Shown in pieces: positions 1 through 12,845 of a DNA stretch of 64,000 nt (position 1 is its first letter; every line of letters begins with the position of its first letter). A program made the position numbers and the translations under genes. The stretch covers positions 22,901,454-22,965,453 of the forward strand of contig OY992833.1 of the NCBI GenBank assembly GCA_963921425.1, given 5' to 3'. Under the pieces are notes generated by a model. That model was not told the origin of the DNA, made no database searches, and saw only the letters and a program-made list of their open reading frames with translations. This DNA is from Dryas octopetala (Eukaryota; Streptophyta; Magnoliopsida; Rosales; Rosaceae).

Positions 1-1015
1 ATTAAAATAAAATTAAATAAATTTCTAATTCCTTCAAACAAACCTTAAAACAAGTTTGAAAAATTTAAGTAACAAAATTACCAAAAGCCAAAATTTGGTT
101 TGTTACACTCAGTGAAGACAAAACTGGGTGAGAGGCACGGGAAAAAATGAAGGAAAGATAAAATTTTTTTTAAAAAAAGTGAAAAAAATAGGGGGGTTTG
201 GAGCCTTTCGGCAATTGGAAAGAAAAAAAAAAAGTTTGAGATTTCGTTTAGTTATTTTTAACTTTAAACTCTAATACATTTCTATATAAAAAAATAATTA
301 AAAGTATTCTAAAGGGCCTAAAACCTAATATTCTAAAGAATATAGAGTATATAGAATTTAATGTATAAATTATAGAGTATAAAAAGTATTAGGGTATATA
401 GAGTATATAGAGTAATATGGTTTAGATTTTAGTGTATAATTAAATTATACAGTATAAATGATATACTAATTTTATTTATTCATTATACTAATTTTATTTA
501 ACAGTATTTGCTTCAGCACGCATTATATTCACCTTATATCACATGAAATCCACTATATAATTTGGTTTCTTCAATATTTTTTATCACTTTAGTAGATAAT
601 ATGTTAAATAAACATATGGTAAAATTTCATTAAAAATTTTTCGTATTTTGATAGTAATTTCCGTCTAATTTTTGTCAAAATTTAAAAATCGTCTAAATTT
701 TCATTAAAATTTTCTCGAAATTCAAAATTTAATTCATTGATTATGTTACGTACCTTTGTCTATTATATATGTAATAATAAATAATGTAAATTAGGATTAA
801 ATATCAAATCTTAATAATTTTTTGGTATAGGCTATAAATAGAGGTCAAAACAATACTTTTGCTCAAAATAATACATAGTATAATAGTATAGTGGTATGAG
901 TTGTCTTTTTCAATTTACCTAGATAGTTAAAATTAAGTTGTAACTAGATTGGTTTTATTTTATTTTAATACAATATATTATAAATTAATGTAATATTTGT
1001 AATGTAATATTATTT

Positions 1016-1186
1016 TTTTATTTTATTATAGTGGCATGTGATGTAATATTTATAAATTCTAATACTTTTTACTTTATTATTTTGTTTGACTTTTCAACTA
1101 GTATCTAATCTAAAATACTATTTAATTTTGATACATAAATTAAAAATTTATTGAAATTTAGTAGTTAAAATCAATGAACCTTAAAT
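1016..1186 (+). repeat. dispersed direct repeat, copy 1
   Basis: About 165 bp beginning at a 'tagtggcatgtgatgtaata' block and running through 'cttttcaactagtatctaat' is repeated at 2319-2485 with roughly 85% identity by eye. Both copies are AT-rich and in the same orientation, 1.3 kb apart. I do not recognise the family. Confidence 0.75.
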
Positions 1187-1756
1187 AATATAAGGGTACA
1201 ATGAAAAACTTAACAATTTTTATCTCTTATTCCTCCGCAAACCAAACATGAGAATTAAAATAAACAATTTTTTTTTTTGGCTTTTTAAGCATTACTAACA
1301 TAGGATTAAATTTCTAATGAAAAATGCATAGCAATTGATTTCCCAATATCTTCATTATGCAAACCAAAAGAGACCTAATAAAAGCATGTGTACATACATA
1401 TTTTAATCTATTAACACTTTGTACGTAGCTAGTTCATGGATATTGCTGTAGTTAAGCTACCTTTCTAGCATGTTAAAAATGTCAAAGCATACAAACTTGA
1501 AGAGTCACTAAATCATTAGGCTCTCAGTGTTTTGTATAATTTTTCAGTTAAATAATAGAAGGTTCAAATCATTAAAATACAATGCAAAATGGATGTCACG
1601 ATGTCTCTTAAACATATATATAAAGTCAAAAAGCCTTATCGTTAAATTTTCAAAAACGCAAAAAATATCTTTAGATAACAAGAATCATAAAGAAAATAAT
1701 ATGATTAATATGAAGGACAAAATAGAAAAAACTTAATTTGTTAAATTAATAAAATA

Positions 1757-2038
1757 AGGGCTTGTTTAGGAGTGTTTTTGTGTGAAGTGCTTTTGCTCAG
1801 TAGTGTTTTTGTTAGAAATTCATAGATTTTTTTTTAAAAAAATTCAAGTGCTTCTTGTTAATATACTTGAAAGCGCTTCGTAAGAAGCACCTGGTAGGTG
1901 ATTCACTCGGAAGTGCTTCCAAGTACTTTTAGAACTAAAAAACACTTCTTATTTTTTTTTGCCAAATATAAGTAAAAGCGCTTTTGACTATTTGAAAGCG
2001 TTTTTAAGCCTTCTAAAAGCACTGTCAAACAAGCTTTT
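1757..2038. mobile_element. hAT-like MITE
   Basis: About 280 bp with imperfect terminal inverted repeats: the left end reads 'gggcttgtttaggagtg' and the right end, reverse-complemented, 'aaaagcttgtttgacagtg'. The interior carries several copies of 'aagcgctttt'/'aagtgctt' in both orientations. A GGCTTGTTT-type terminus is familiar from plant hAT-derived MITEs. No coding capacity, and I could not fix the 8-bp target duplication. Confidence 0.6.
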
Positions 2039-2318
2039 ATTCTCCCATCTCCACCACTAATTTAGTCTAATTATACTTGTGAGCATAAAATTACAACGTT
2101 GCCCTTAATTTAATTTATGGTATAGAAATGTGATGTAGAGTATAAAAATGAGGTGCATAGTATATAAATGAAGTTTAAGGTTTAGAATTAGGGTTCTGGA
2201 GCTTATGGCTTAGAGTTTAGGTGTCCAAAACTTGGGAGCTAAACCCTAAGTCATTTTGATGCATAGCGGTCAAACACAAACCTAATATTTTTTTATTGAT
2301 TTATTTGTAATTGACCAT

Positions 2319-2485
2319 ATTTTTTTTATTGTAGTGGCATGTGATGTAATATTTTAAATTATAATATCATTTACTATGTTATTATGTTTGACTTTTCAAC
2401 TAGTATCTAATCTAAAATGTTATTAAATTTTAATATCAAAAATTAAAAAATTATTGAAATTTGATACTAAAGTCAACAAACCTTT
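2319..2485 (+). repeat. dispersed direct repeat, copy 2
   Basis: Second copy of the repeat at 1016-1186, in the same orientation, with the same ordered blocks and scattered substitutions and small indels. The pair brackets the hAT-like MITE. Confidence 0.75.
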
Positions 2486-2722
2486 CTTATTTTTGTACCA
2501 AAACCCCTTAATTGCTCGTCATTTCGTCTCTGGCGCCAAAGGTTTCAAAAGTTAATTTTGCACGTAAACAAACCAAAAATAGTTGAAAACGGACCACAAC
2601 AATAACCCAACGCTGTCAACATGCAAATGGGGCACGAGTGCATGACTCATTTCTTTAGTAGCCTCATAACACGCGCACAGCACGTGATATATTCGGTGTT
2701 TCTCTTGTTTGCTCATATAAGA

Positions 2723-2770
2723 AAATTGTAACTATTCTTGGCCAAAAAAAAAAAAAAAATTGTAACTATT
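2723..2770 (+). mobile_element. A-tailed micro-insertion with 14-bp TSD
   Basis: The direct repeat 'aaattgtaactatt' (2723-2736 and 2757-2770) flanks a ~20-nt insert made of 'cttggcc' plus a run of A. The exact right boundary is ambiguous because the repeat starts with A. The structure fits target-primed insertion of an A-tailed RNA whose body was almost wholly lost. Confidence 0.8.
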
Positions 2771-3852
2771 AATCCCATTTTAAAGTTTAGTAGTCTAAAA
2801 ATTCTCTTAATTTGGAGTACCAAATGATTTAGCAGGATGGTAGGCCCAGGCGAAAATAATGTTGCATACTTGCATGTGATTCATTACTGTCTTGTTTGAA
2901 ATAAATGGTGTTAACAATAGTCAGATATGAACAAGTTAAACATAGGACTATCTTTTTTTTTTTTTTTTTGGGTCTGGAAGATGGGACTATTCCTATCATC
3001 AAGAGGACAGAAATTTTATGAATTTCTATAATGATAAATCATATCAATTATAAATTGGTGCTGAATCAGTTCTCAGAAATTCGGAACATGTTTTTGTGAT
3101 TCATCTTGAGGGTATGGAACTTCACCAGAATCACAACTAATTATTAATGAATGTAGCCTTTACATAGCATAAAAACCAACATTTTGCAATAGCTTTCTCT
3201 TTTTCTTTTTTTGGGTAACTTGAACAATGATGACATCAAAACATTTGGAAATAACTTGATAGGAGAGAATTTTACATGGAGAATAATTGGACCAAACGTT
3301 TCTGTATAGGCCGAAAACATGACTCAGAAATCCATACATGAGATTGTATGAGTACAAGATGTAGGGAACAACATCCAAACCAAACCCACTAATTTCCCCA
3401 CATACAGGCTAACATATGGGGCAAAAATTACACATCGTCCTGACCCTCCCCCCTATAATATGAGCATCAGAACCTAAATACAAAGATGAACATGTTGCAT
3501 GCATACAACAACCATTCCGCTGTGAGGCTTCCAGCAAATGCCTCGAAATCACGAAACTGCCCCCCTCCCTCCGAATCTCTCCCTTTCTCTTACTGTGTTT
3601 CCTTTACCACAACACCCAAGCATTCAGTTTCCATACTCAACTACAAGAATGACATATGACAAGCAAACAATAGCCAAAGTTGGAGGATGAAAGAACACTT
3701 ATTCCCTTGGTGAACATGGAAACCAAGACTGTACGATGTGCCTCTGGCAAGTTCTTCTCTTTCATCACAGTGACCCTGAGAACCTTACAACACTTTTTTT
3801 TTCTTTTTTTCTCAGAAGATTATAGAAAAACTTGCTCGGCATGTTGGTGCAT

Positions 3853-6800
3853 TTACTCATTTGTACCATCAAAGCTACCCATCACATTTGCTCGCTTCTT
3901 TTCTCTCCAATTTTCACCCCAAACCTTTGCCTCAGCCACCGCACGCTCTCTATCCAGATCCCGGTTTCTTGGAGTTTCCCTTGCTCTCCCAGCACTTACA
4001 GGGCTGTCTCTCTGAGACTCTTGCCGCTCTAATCCATCTAAACCCCACTTTCTCCCAGACCCATTGCCAGTTTCAATCCTCCCCAATTCTACACCGGTAT
4101 TCAAGTCTCTCCTTCTGAAATCAGGTGAGTTTTTATGCGTAGAAGGCGAACCATGCCGCCTACCACGTCCATGCTCATCTGGGCTATCCAACCCATCTTC
4201 CATGGTCCTTCGTTCATCCTTGTGCCTAGGAGTCGATGGACCAACTCTGTTACTATGAGCACTGGTTGCATTTGGATCAAAGGTTTGGGAGGCTAAGTAT
4301 GTGAGAGCAGTCACAACATCCCCAATTAGAGGCCTTGTAGCCGCTTGTTCCTGCAAACACATGGCTGCAACCGCAAGAGCTTGGTAAAGCCCTCGCATTG
4401 GGTATCGGCCTTGCAATAATGGATCAGCCATTTTGGGGAACTTCCTACGATCCTTGAAAAGTGGCCTCGCCTGCAAAACCGAAGAGCCACAATATGGAAA
4501 GATAAAACAAGAAAGAAAAAGAAACCTTGCTTCAAGTGAATTCGCAGAAATACGAAAAGTTAACTAGAGAAATATTTGACAGCTGAAAAGTTGTCAAAAT
4601 GACAAAAATAAATACTTACCCATGCAACAAGATTATGCTCTCCAGGACCTCGGGTATTATCAATGGCTTTCCGTCCTGTAATAAGTTCGAGGAAGACAAC
4701 TCCAAAACTGTAGACATCGGACTTCAGAGTGAGTTGGCCAGTCATAGCATATTCTGGAGCACAGTAACCATATGTCCCCATCACACGCGTTGAGACATGT
4801 GTTTTGTCACCAACAGGACCAAGTTTTGCAAGCCCAAAATCAGATAATTTTGGGTGAAAGCCTTCGTCAAGGAGGATGTTGGACGATTTCAAGTCTCTGT
4901 ATATGACAGGAGGGTTTGCTTTATCATGCAAATATTCCAACCCCTTAGCTGCACCAGCTGCAATCTTCATTCTTGTATTCCAGTCCAGGGGCTCCTTGTC
5001 CGGTGGAAAATCTAAAACCAGAGTATAAGAAAAGCAATCTGGGTGAGAATAAGTTGCTGAAGTAAAATACAGATAATGATACTGCAAGTCCAAGAATCAG
5101 GCATCTTAGGCATTTCCAAAACCTAAATCCTGAAGTGAAATGAAAGACATACTAATGAATAGATCTAGAAACGAAATATTATTCAGTACTAATGTTTCAT
5201 ATGCAGAACTGAGTAAATTATGACTAAGATCTCCAGGTGTTCAGTGTACGACATCAAGATTCAAGAACAAAGTTTTCCCTCTATTTCTAGTAATACAAGC
5301 AGTGTGTATGAGACACAGGTGATTCAACAGTTGATCTTGCAATGAAACCAAACAAGGGAATCCTGACACAAATGTTGACGAAGTGCTTTATATATAAATG
5401 AAACGCTTGAATATGTAAGTGCCTTCTTCCATGTAATCAGTGACTCATACTCTCTCTTTTGAATGCTAGATATGGAAAAAGGAATCATCATGTTTGAAGA
5501 AAAGGCCAGTAACCATCAAATTACTCATCTAGATAATTCCCTTTAATATATTATTTAATTGTCTAGTTTTAAAATTTTCTGGTTTATATATTATTTCTTT
5601 CAGAGCAATATGTGACTGTTCACTTGTTAGTACTTAGAAAGTTGTCCTAGAGATCCTTAGTAAACTTGAACACAGATCTGGGTAGTTGACACTCACAAGA
5701 TCTTATTAGGAAAGCAATTCACATATTTGGAGATTAATAATTTGAAGTTAAAGTCTAGATTCTGAAAACTCGAGGTTGACTATACCCTTTCGCCACTTAG
5801 CTTCATTAAGTGCCCTTTTCTCACGCTTAAACCTAGGTTATATGCCTTTTTATTTTTCTGCTCCTATGCTATTTTAGTTTTTGTCCTTTTGATACCCTTT
5901 CGCCACTTAGCTTCATTAAGTGCCCTTTTCTCACACTAAAACCTAGGTTATATGCCTTTTTATTTTTCTGCTCGTATGCTATTTTAGTTTTTGTCCTTTT
6001 GATGCCTTGAACTTGAATACAATCACCTCTTCATACCTTTTAAACCTGTTTTCTCCCAACCCCTCTCTCTCATGTCATGAGAGAACCATTTTAGACAAAT
6101 TTCCCTTGACTGGAACTTTGACAGGATCACCTTGGACAGTTGCACTTATTAGAAAAGCATACAATTATAGTCATCTATTTTTTTATTTCTATTCATTTAT
6201 CTTATTGCCCTCATTTTGGCTTCATTAATTTTGTATATTTATCATTCACTAACCAAAATTCAGTAACATAAGACATATCTGGCGTCATCCGGTAAATATA
6301 AACCAATGATTCCCCTTCTTTCTTCTGTGATAAAGTGGTAGCCAGATTAACAGATTCCTCGAAATTGGAATCGACATCACTACCATGTCAGCCTTACATA
6401 TAAGCCTTGTGTACATATCCCATGTACATTTAGGCAGCACTTAGGACCATTGTCCCATGTACACTCAAGTGCTACCTTTCTTAGGCTACTAGCATCTCCA
6501 ATCTAATATATGGATTTACAAATATGAAAAAATGAAATTTGGAACTTTGGCTAGAAAAAACCAAGCCTAGAACTAGAAAAAGGAACCCAGAATGTCCCAT
6601 CAATGTATTGAACCCAAAATAAGAACTATGCAGAAATCATAGGTAATATCGTAATAGTGAGACATTTTCATGTATCTCCAACAATTACAGTTTATCACTG
6701 GTTTTTGTGATTCCAATTCCTCAATAACGTTTTCTTATATCCAATCTCACTATGAAAAACATAACAAAGTTGTGAAAAAACACTGTATGACAACACTAAC

Positions 6801-9705
6801 ACTTCAAACAAGAAGGATCAACTCACGCAGCATGTAGACCCGGGGATTATAATAGCAATTGAGTGTGCACTAAAATTCCAAGTATAAAGGATTATACGGT
6901 TAGAATGGTAGGCAGGCACTATCAACTCAATAGTGCATTATGTCATGATTCTTCTTGTAGCTTGGCTGAAGCTAAAAACCATTAACTCTATATCACTAAT
7001 CCTATGTATTAACCAACATCAGCATTTGCATCAACTTCAATGATGCTAACCTATTGACATAATCCCAACTCATTTGATAGAACTTCTAGATATTATATAC
7101 CTTAAAGCTTTGGTGCTCAGATAACCATGTTAAGAACTCCTAGATAATGCTTTACATCCATTTATCTATGAATAATGCAACATTACATCACTAATGTCAT
7201 TAATTAGTATTTTTTACTGCAAGCCCCCTAAAATAACTCAATTCATAGGCCACAATAGCACTTATATTTTTAAGTAAGCCATAAACAGACACACACCACA
7301 CACAAAACATACACAGGCATGCAAGCACTCATAACACAGAGAGTATGGCAGAACCAGAAAACTTTAACAAGGGGGGCACTTAGAGACTTTTTTTTTTTTG
7401 ACAATTTAAGCTAGTTTTTATATTGCTACAAAAGTTTTTCGGTCTCTTCTATATTCCTTTAAACTTGTTACATAAGCAAAAATTAATCAAAGGGAAGAAG
7501 AATGTGTCACCAAAATCCAGAGTAAGGTAGAGATATTTTTGAAAGAATTAACATGAGTAAGAGATGGATAGAAAGAAAAAACAAACAGGGAAATGATCTG
7601 TTTTAATTTTCTTTATCATTTGAATGAATGAAAGAAAGATAAAACCCAAAATAAAAGGGTGAGAGGGGGCACATGCCCCCCTTGGGCCTGCTGTGGCTCC
7701 GCCAGTGGTATACATACATGCTGCATATGTTTCAATTGAAACAAGACTTGAGGTTTTCACTTTTCACTACTAAGCACTAAGCTTTGGCTGAATCCATGAT
7801 TAATGTAAGAAAAGCTGGCATAACAGCAAACCCAAAAGGCTTATTGCAAAATCATAAGATCACTTAAAGGAAACTAACATTCCAGGACTTTCAAAGGCAA
7901 AGAACAAGTTATCCAAAATATATAATTTAATATGTACATTGTAAAAGATGGTATCGCCACTAATTCTAAGTAAGAGTCTTTATCTTTTATTATGGGAGTA
8001 AAAGAAATTCAATCTGACCGTGTAAATGATCCTCCAAGGATCCCAAAGGCATAAACTCATAAACAAGGAGGCGTTGATCCCCATCTGCACAATAGCCAAT
8101 CAAGTTGACAAGGTTTGGGTGGTGCAGAAGGCTAAGCATAAGAACCTCCACCAGAAATTCTCGATTTCCTTGCAGGCCATTCCGGTCAAGTTGTTTCACA
8201 GCAACTACCTGGAAACAAATAATGCCAAAGGACAGAGACCCATCATGCACTAGATGAGGACTCGACAACTGATGTTACAATTCAATTCTGCAGATCATAT
8301 TTGGAAAAGAAAAATGTAGAACAATGCATAATATGCTGAATAAGATCCTAAATCTTACAGATAGTATAAATGCATCAGAGGAACACTTAAACATGCTTTG
8401 ATGTGGTACAGATGTTTCTCACTTTAATTTTCAAGAAACCAACCTACCTGTCCTGTGCTCTCCAAGCGACCTTTGTAGACACGTCCAAAACCACCTTCAC
8501 CCAATAAGCATTCTTGCCTAAAATTCTTTGTTGCAGCTGCGAGCTCCCGAAAAGTAAATGTTTGTGCAGCAATATGTGCCGTAGGTCCATCTTTTGGAAT
8601 AGGTGGTTCCTTCTTAGGATCAGAACCACTCCGTGATTTTGGTTTGTCTGCAAAAGTTATTGAATTAGATGCAAAACAGGGGCACAAAGAAGTTAAAAAG
8701 ACATTTTATTAACAATGAAACTGAAATACATAGCCATAGTGAACATCTTCCAAAAGTTATAGAAAATATTCAGTGGTGCAACGGCCATTTAGGGAAAAAA
8801 GATAGTAACGGCTGAAGTGGCTTAATATTTTTCCAATGTGAATATACAAGCAACACTTTAAATTCAAATCACCAAAAAGGTAAATCACCCAAATATGTCT
8901 ACCATAATATAATATAACACACCATTTGTAGGATGTCCTATGCTGGACAAGTAATCCAAACCAGTACTGTGTCGTACACAGAAATTGCCATAATATCACT
9001 CACTCCAATGACCATGCTAATTTAAAGCTTAAACATTTCAACTAATAGCGCATTCTAAATTATATACAGAGGTACACAGCATCTGAAAAGAAAATGTTTA
9101 TTATTTTAATATTTGACTGTACCATAAAAGCTTTCACCTGAATTTCACTTACTAGAATCTCTATCTCTCACATTTGGCAATTAAAGGATGAACAGAAAAC
9201 TTCATCAGAAGAAAGCAAGAAGCTTGAAACTTCAGGAATTAATTGCAGATCTCCAGGATGATCCATTTGCAACTCCATCAAGTTAAAATCCAAACAACAC
9301 GAAAAAGAAGAAAATCTACAAACAAGGAATTACTCTAACGGAGAAGCATGAAAACCCCAAATAGCAAACCAACCAAAAGCACCCCAACAACAACCACAGA
9401 TGCAACAGATCAAAGTAATATGAAATTCAACCAGAAACCCATCATCAGAATACATCAAATAACACCAAGAAAATACAAAATTCAGCACAACCATAGGACA
9501 CCCGTAATCAGACTAACCAAAAACCAAGAAAACCCAGAAATAATTCTCAAAAAAATTGGAAACAAAAGAATTCACCTGAGCTAACTCTGCTGACATGGTG
9601 AGACTGAGCAGCTGAGCCTTCTTTAACTGAGTCCTTCTTGGTCACTTCCTTTACACCACTACCCTCTTTGTTGGATGATCCAAAACAAGGAAAGCACCCA
9701 CCCAT
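3853..9705 (-). CDS. PBL27: PBL27-like receptor-like cytoplasmic kinase
   Basis: Five exons, reading on the minus strand: 9705-9576, 8647-8448, 8208-8019, 5011-4620 and 4470-3853. They sum to 1530 nt (509 aa) with phases that match. The start gives MGGCFPCFG, an N-myristoylation glycine with palmitoylatable cysteines, so the kinase should sit at the plasma membrane. Domains: glycine loop [11 protein letters not shown] (about 93-103), VAVK lysine about 115, YRDLKSSN with catalytic Asp about 213, DFG about 231, activation segment ending GYCAPEYA. A basic, serine-rich tail of about 150 residues ends in a conserved [16 protein letters not shown] block. Arabidopsis PBL27 (about 513 aa, from memory) is phosphorylated by the chitin receptor kinase CERK1 and relays chitin signals to MAPKKK5. 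All catalytic residues are present. Intron 3 is unusually long (3.0 kb). Confidence 0.95.
5012..8018 (-). other. Long intron 3 of the PBL27-like gene
   Basis: A 3.0-kb intron between the exon encoding the alphaC/hinge region and the exon with the catalytic loop. The donor reads GTCAG and the acceptor TTTTAG on the minus strand. It contains a perfect-register 110-bp tandem duplication (5783-6002) and, near 7660-7710, a short GC-richer block whose 'gtggctccgccagtgg' resembles a dispersed plant repeat that I could not assign. No gene is seen inside it. Confidence 0.8.
5783..6002 (+). repeat. 110-bp tandem duplication, two copies
   Basis: Copies at 5783-5892 and 5893-6002 start with 'tacccttt cgccacttag' and end with 'ttttgtccttttga'. 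Only about three substitutions separate them (for example 'cacgctt' against 'cacacta'), so the duplication is recent. Confidence 0.9.
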
Positions 9706-10502
9706 ATCAAAGTCCAAGCAAATCAAAGCCACCCAACAAAGCCCCACAACAAAGACCAGTTCATACAAACACAAAGCTCAAAACTTTTAGCAATCACTCA
9801 TCATCATCAGTCATCACCTACCTTCTTCTCACACAACCCCATCTCAGAATTCCCAATCAAAATTCAAAACTCACTCTTTGTCTCTCTCTCTCTAGGATCC
9901 CCAGTGGCCATTTAAGACAAAGATCGAGGCCAACATGTCTGAGAAGCAGATCAACAAATCGAAGAAAAACTGATGTGGTGTGGTGTAAGAGAAGGTAAAG
10001 AAAAAAAAGAAAGGACCCCCCAAAAAATAATAAATTTAAGTTAAAAAAAGAAAACAAATATATAATAATACAAGTCTTGGGTTGTATTAACTATTAACCT
10101 CGAAATTAAAATTAATAGTTTCGTCATTAAGAGCTAAATACGATACGTAAGAAGATGCCACTAACAAGAAAAAAAGGGAAATACTTTTTGGTTTTGCTTT
10201 TTTAACCTTTTTACCCCTGGGAAATGTCAAAATTTACAAGGCCGAGGACGGTAATACTGAGATTAATAATCATCATCACGGTCGGGGAAAAGTGGGACCC
10301 ACCCTCCAAGGGGATGTGCTCCTTCCACACAACTTGTGATGTACATTCTTAACACATGTCTTAAAACTACATTGAGACTTTGTTGTTGTAAGGAAGTGAG
10401 AGGTGATGATTGGGTGCGGCAGGGATTATTTTATTGCGTGTGGTGTTGGGTTGTGAGCCGTTGGATTTGAGTGAGTGGTGGTGGACTGACCTCTAAAAGG
10501 TG

Positions 10503-10510
10503 TGACGTCA
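10503..10510. promoter_or_regulatory. TGACGTCA palindrome (bZIP/TGA-type site)
   Basis: A perfect TGACGTCA palindrome about 800 bp upstream of the PBL27-like start codon. Plant TGA/bZIP factors bind this octamer. Function here is inferred from sequence and distance only. Confidence 0.45.
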
Positions 10511-11608
10511 TGGTGCTTGATCCAACCTTATGGGGAGAGCTCAGAGCTGCAGTGGACTTCAGACAAATTAAAAAAACTAATAAAACAACGAAATTGTTAT
10601 TATATTTTTTTTTTCAGAAAATGATATTTTATTGGCAAAACCATGTTAAGGTGAGCCCAAGCCCATGTTCTAGACCTTCTGAAAGCCCAATACCATTTTA
10701 TACAAGTGGCATCATCTGGGTTTGTCTTTTCTTTAATTTTTTTATCTAGTCTTTTTTTTTTGGCCATTGTCTTTTTTCCTCTAGCCAAATAAAGCAACAA
10801 CCATAATTTGTACTTTGTAGGCTTCATTTATCAGTAAAAACAACAAAAATCCAATCCCAAAAAATCAAGATTAGTAAAAGATTTGAAAAGAGAAGAAAAT
10901 TATGAGATCATAAATAAGTCATGATCTAAGTCTCTCGAAAAAATATGCTTACTTCTAAATTTTGTAACTGAGTAAATAGAAATTATGCCTTATATTATTT
11001 GAGTTAAACTTTGTGTTTCCTTTTAGACTTTTGACTATCTTCTTAGGAGCTGGAGTTTCATTTGTTTGCCATAAAATTAATTATCTTTACCATGACATTA
11101 ATTACATGGTTTTATCTAGAAAAGAAAAAAATTGGTCTAACCACTATCTTAGGAGCTAGAGAATGGCCACTCTTTGGAATATGACTACTTAGATCATCTG
11201 TACCCCTTGAGGATTATGTGTCAATGTGTGGTTTAGGCTTCTAGATTACCTCATCACCTTAGATGGATTACCCACCCAATTTATTTATGTATGCACCCCA
11301 TAGGCAAACAGAGTGACTTAAAAGCTTAGTCTATTGCTACTACCTAGGGTTGAGAGGCTGTGACGCCCTTCAACCTTAGCAAGGACACACCAAAGCATGT
11401 GCTAATGTCCAGTAATAAAGAGGAAAGAAAATGCAGTTGACCACCCAACATATCCAACCACAGTGTGTTAATGCCAAAAAAACATTATTGAATCATTGCC
11501 TTTCAACACAACCCAAATAGTATACTAAAATGTAATACAGTTTAGTATAGAGCAATGCAGTCCAACGTATTACGTACCAAACAGACTTCATATTATCATA
11601 TATATTTA

Positions 11609-11660
11609 AAGTTAGAATCCGACTCAATTGGCCAAAAAAAAAGAAGTTAGAGTTCGACTC
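11609..11660 (+). mobile_element. A-tailed micro-insertion with 17-bp TSD
   Basis: 'aagttagaatccgactc' (11609-11625) and 'aagttagagttcgactc' (11644-11660) match at 15 of 17 positions and flank an 18-nt insert, 'aattggcc' plus a short A-run ending in G. The two differences between the flanks suggest an older event than the others. Confidence 0.7.
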
Positions 11661-12845
11661 TTTTCCTATTTTTTAGAGGTTTAGATCTCTTTTATACAAA
11701 TAAGAAAAAAAAAAAAAAAAGTCCATGCTAATTCTTTATGGAAAACAACGAAATTCTTAAATTGGGTGCAAACAGAAGAAATATATAGTGGATGATATCG
11801 ATCAATTGCACAATTAATAAAAAGTCACCATGCACAGTCATATTATATAGGTTTCCCCGTCATTTATACCTATAAATGCAAGTCTTTGAAAGCATTTGCA
11901 TAGCTTTATTAGATACTTGATGTGGTAAATTTGTTAGCCTAGGGAAAATCTACACTAAGTGGGTACAAAAGAGGATGAGATTGGAATCTTCTCTATTCTT
12001 TGAACAATATTGTTGGCAAACATAACTTTTTATCGAATAAGTGACAATAATCTACGATATATAAATTGAGTAATTTATTATCAATAATATTAAGACATTT
12101 TCATATAAAACATATATAGATGGGTTTACTGGCCATACTCCTACCATGTGTTAGAAATCTAAATAGTTAAATTACAGAAAATATTAATTTTAATCAAATT
12201 TAATAGCGGGTACACGTTGATCCGTTGGTCAACATAAACTTCCATGGTTTATATGAGCCACTCTATTAATTGTACATTGACAAATGACAAATCTTTGATA
12301 TAGTTGTGTAAGATTTTGGATCATTCCAAGTTGGGACTTAGAGAATTTATGTCTTTTCAAAAACTAGTTCGCGGCCACAGTAGGAAATGATCTTGCTAAT
12401 CATCTTTATAATCCTCTTTTGCTTTCTACCATATCAAACTTTTTCAAGTTTTTTATTATGCCTTGAATTCTGAATCGATGTAAAAAGCAGGATGAGTGTC
12501 TGATCAAATTAATTTGCCTTAATGAAATGCATGGTTGCATTCTAGCTTATTTTGCTGGTAAAGCTAAATTATAGTGATGAGTGTTAAATGTTAATGTTAC
12601 AGTTTACCTGAAGAGAGAGTTATAAAAGTAAATAGGAAGACAATGGGTAAATGGTGGAATGGAGATGGTTTAGAAAGGTGGCCGGGGTGAGGGTCGACTA
12701 TAAGGGGCCCTCCCCTTAACGATTGGGCCAAGGTGAACTATGTAAGACAATTGGGCCATCGCACAAACAAGTGGGCTTATATATGAGCGGCCTTTACCAA
12801 GGAGCTACATGCATGTGTATGCATTTTGCATACCTTTTCAATAGG

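Larger units (their letters stand above)
1..3852. other. AT-rich intergenic DNA with repeats
   Basis: No gene is supported here; the short open frames lack splice-compatible partners or family resemblance. The stretch holds a direct repeat pair (1016-1186 and 2319-2485), a hAT-like MITE (about 1757-2038), one clear A-tailed micro-insertion (2737-2756) and one weaker one (about 2953-2970). The right end, from about 3400, probably includes the 3' UTR of the minus-strand kinase gene that ends at 3853. Confidence 0.7.
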
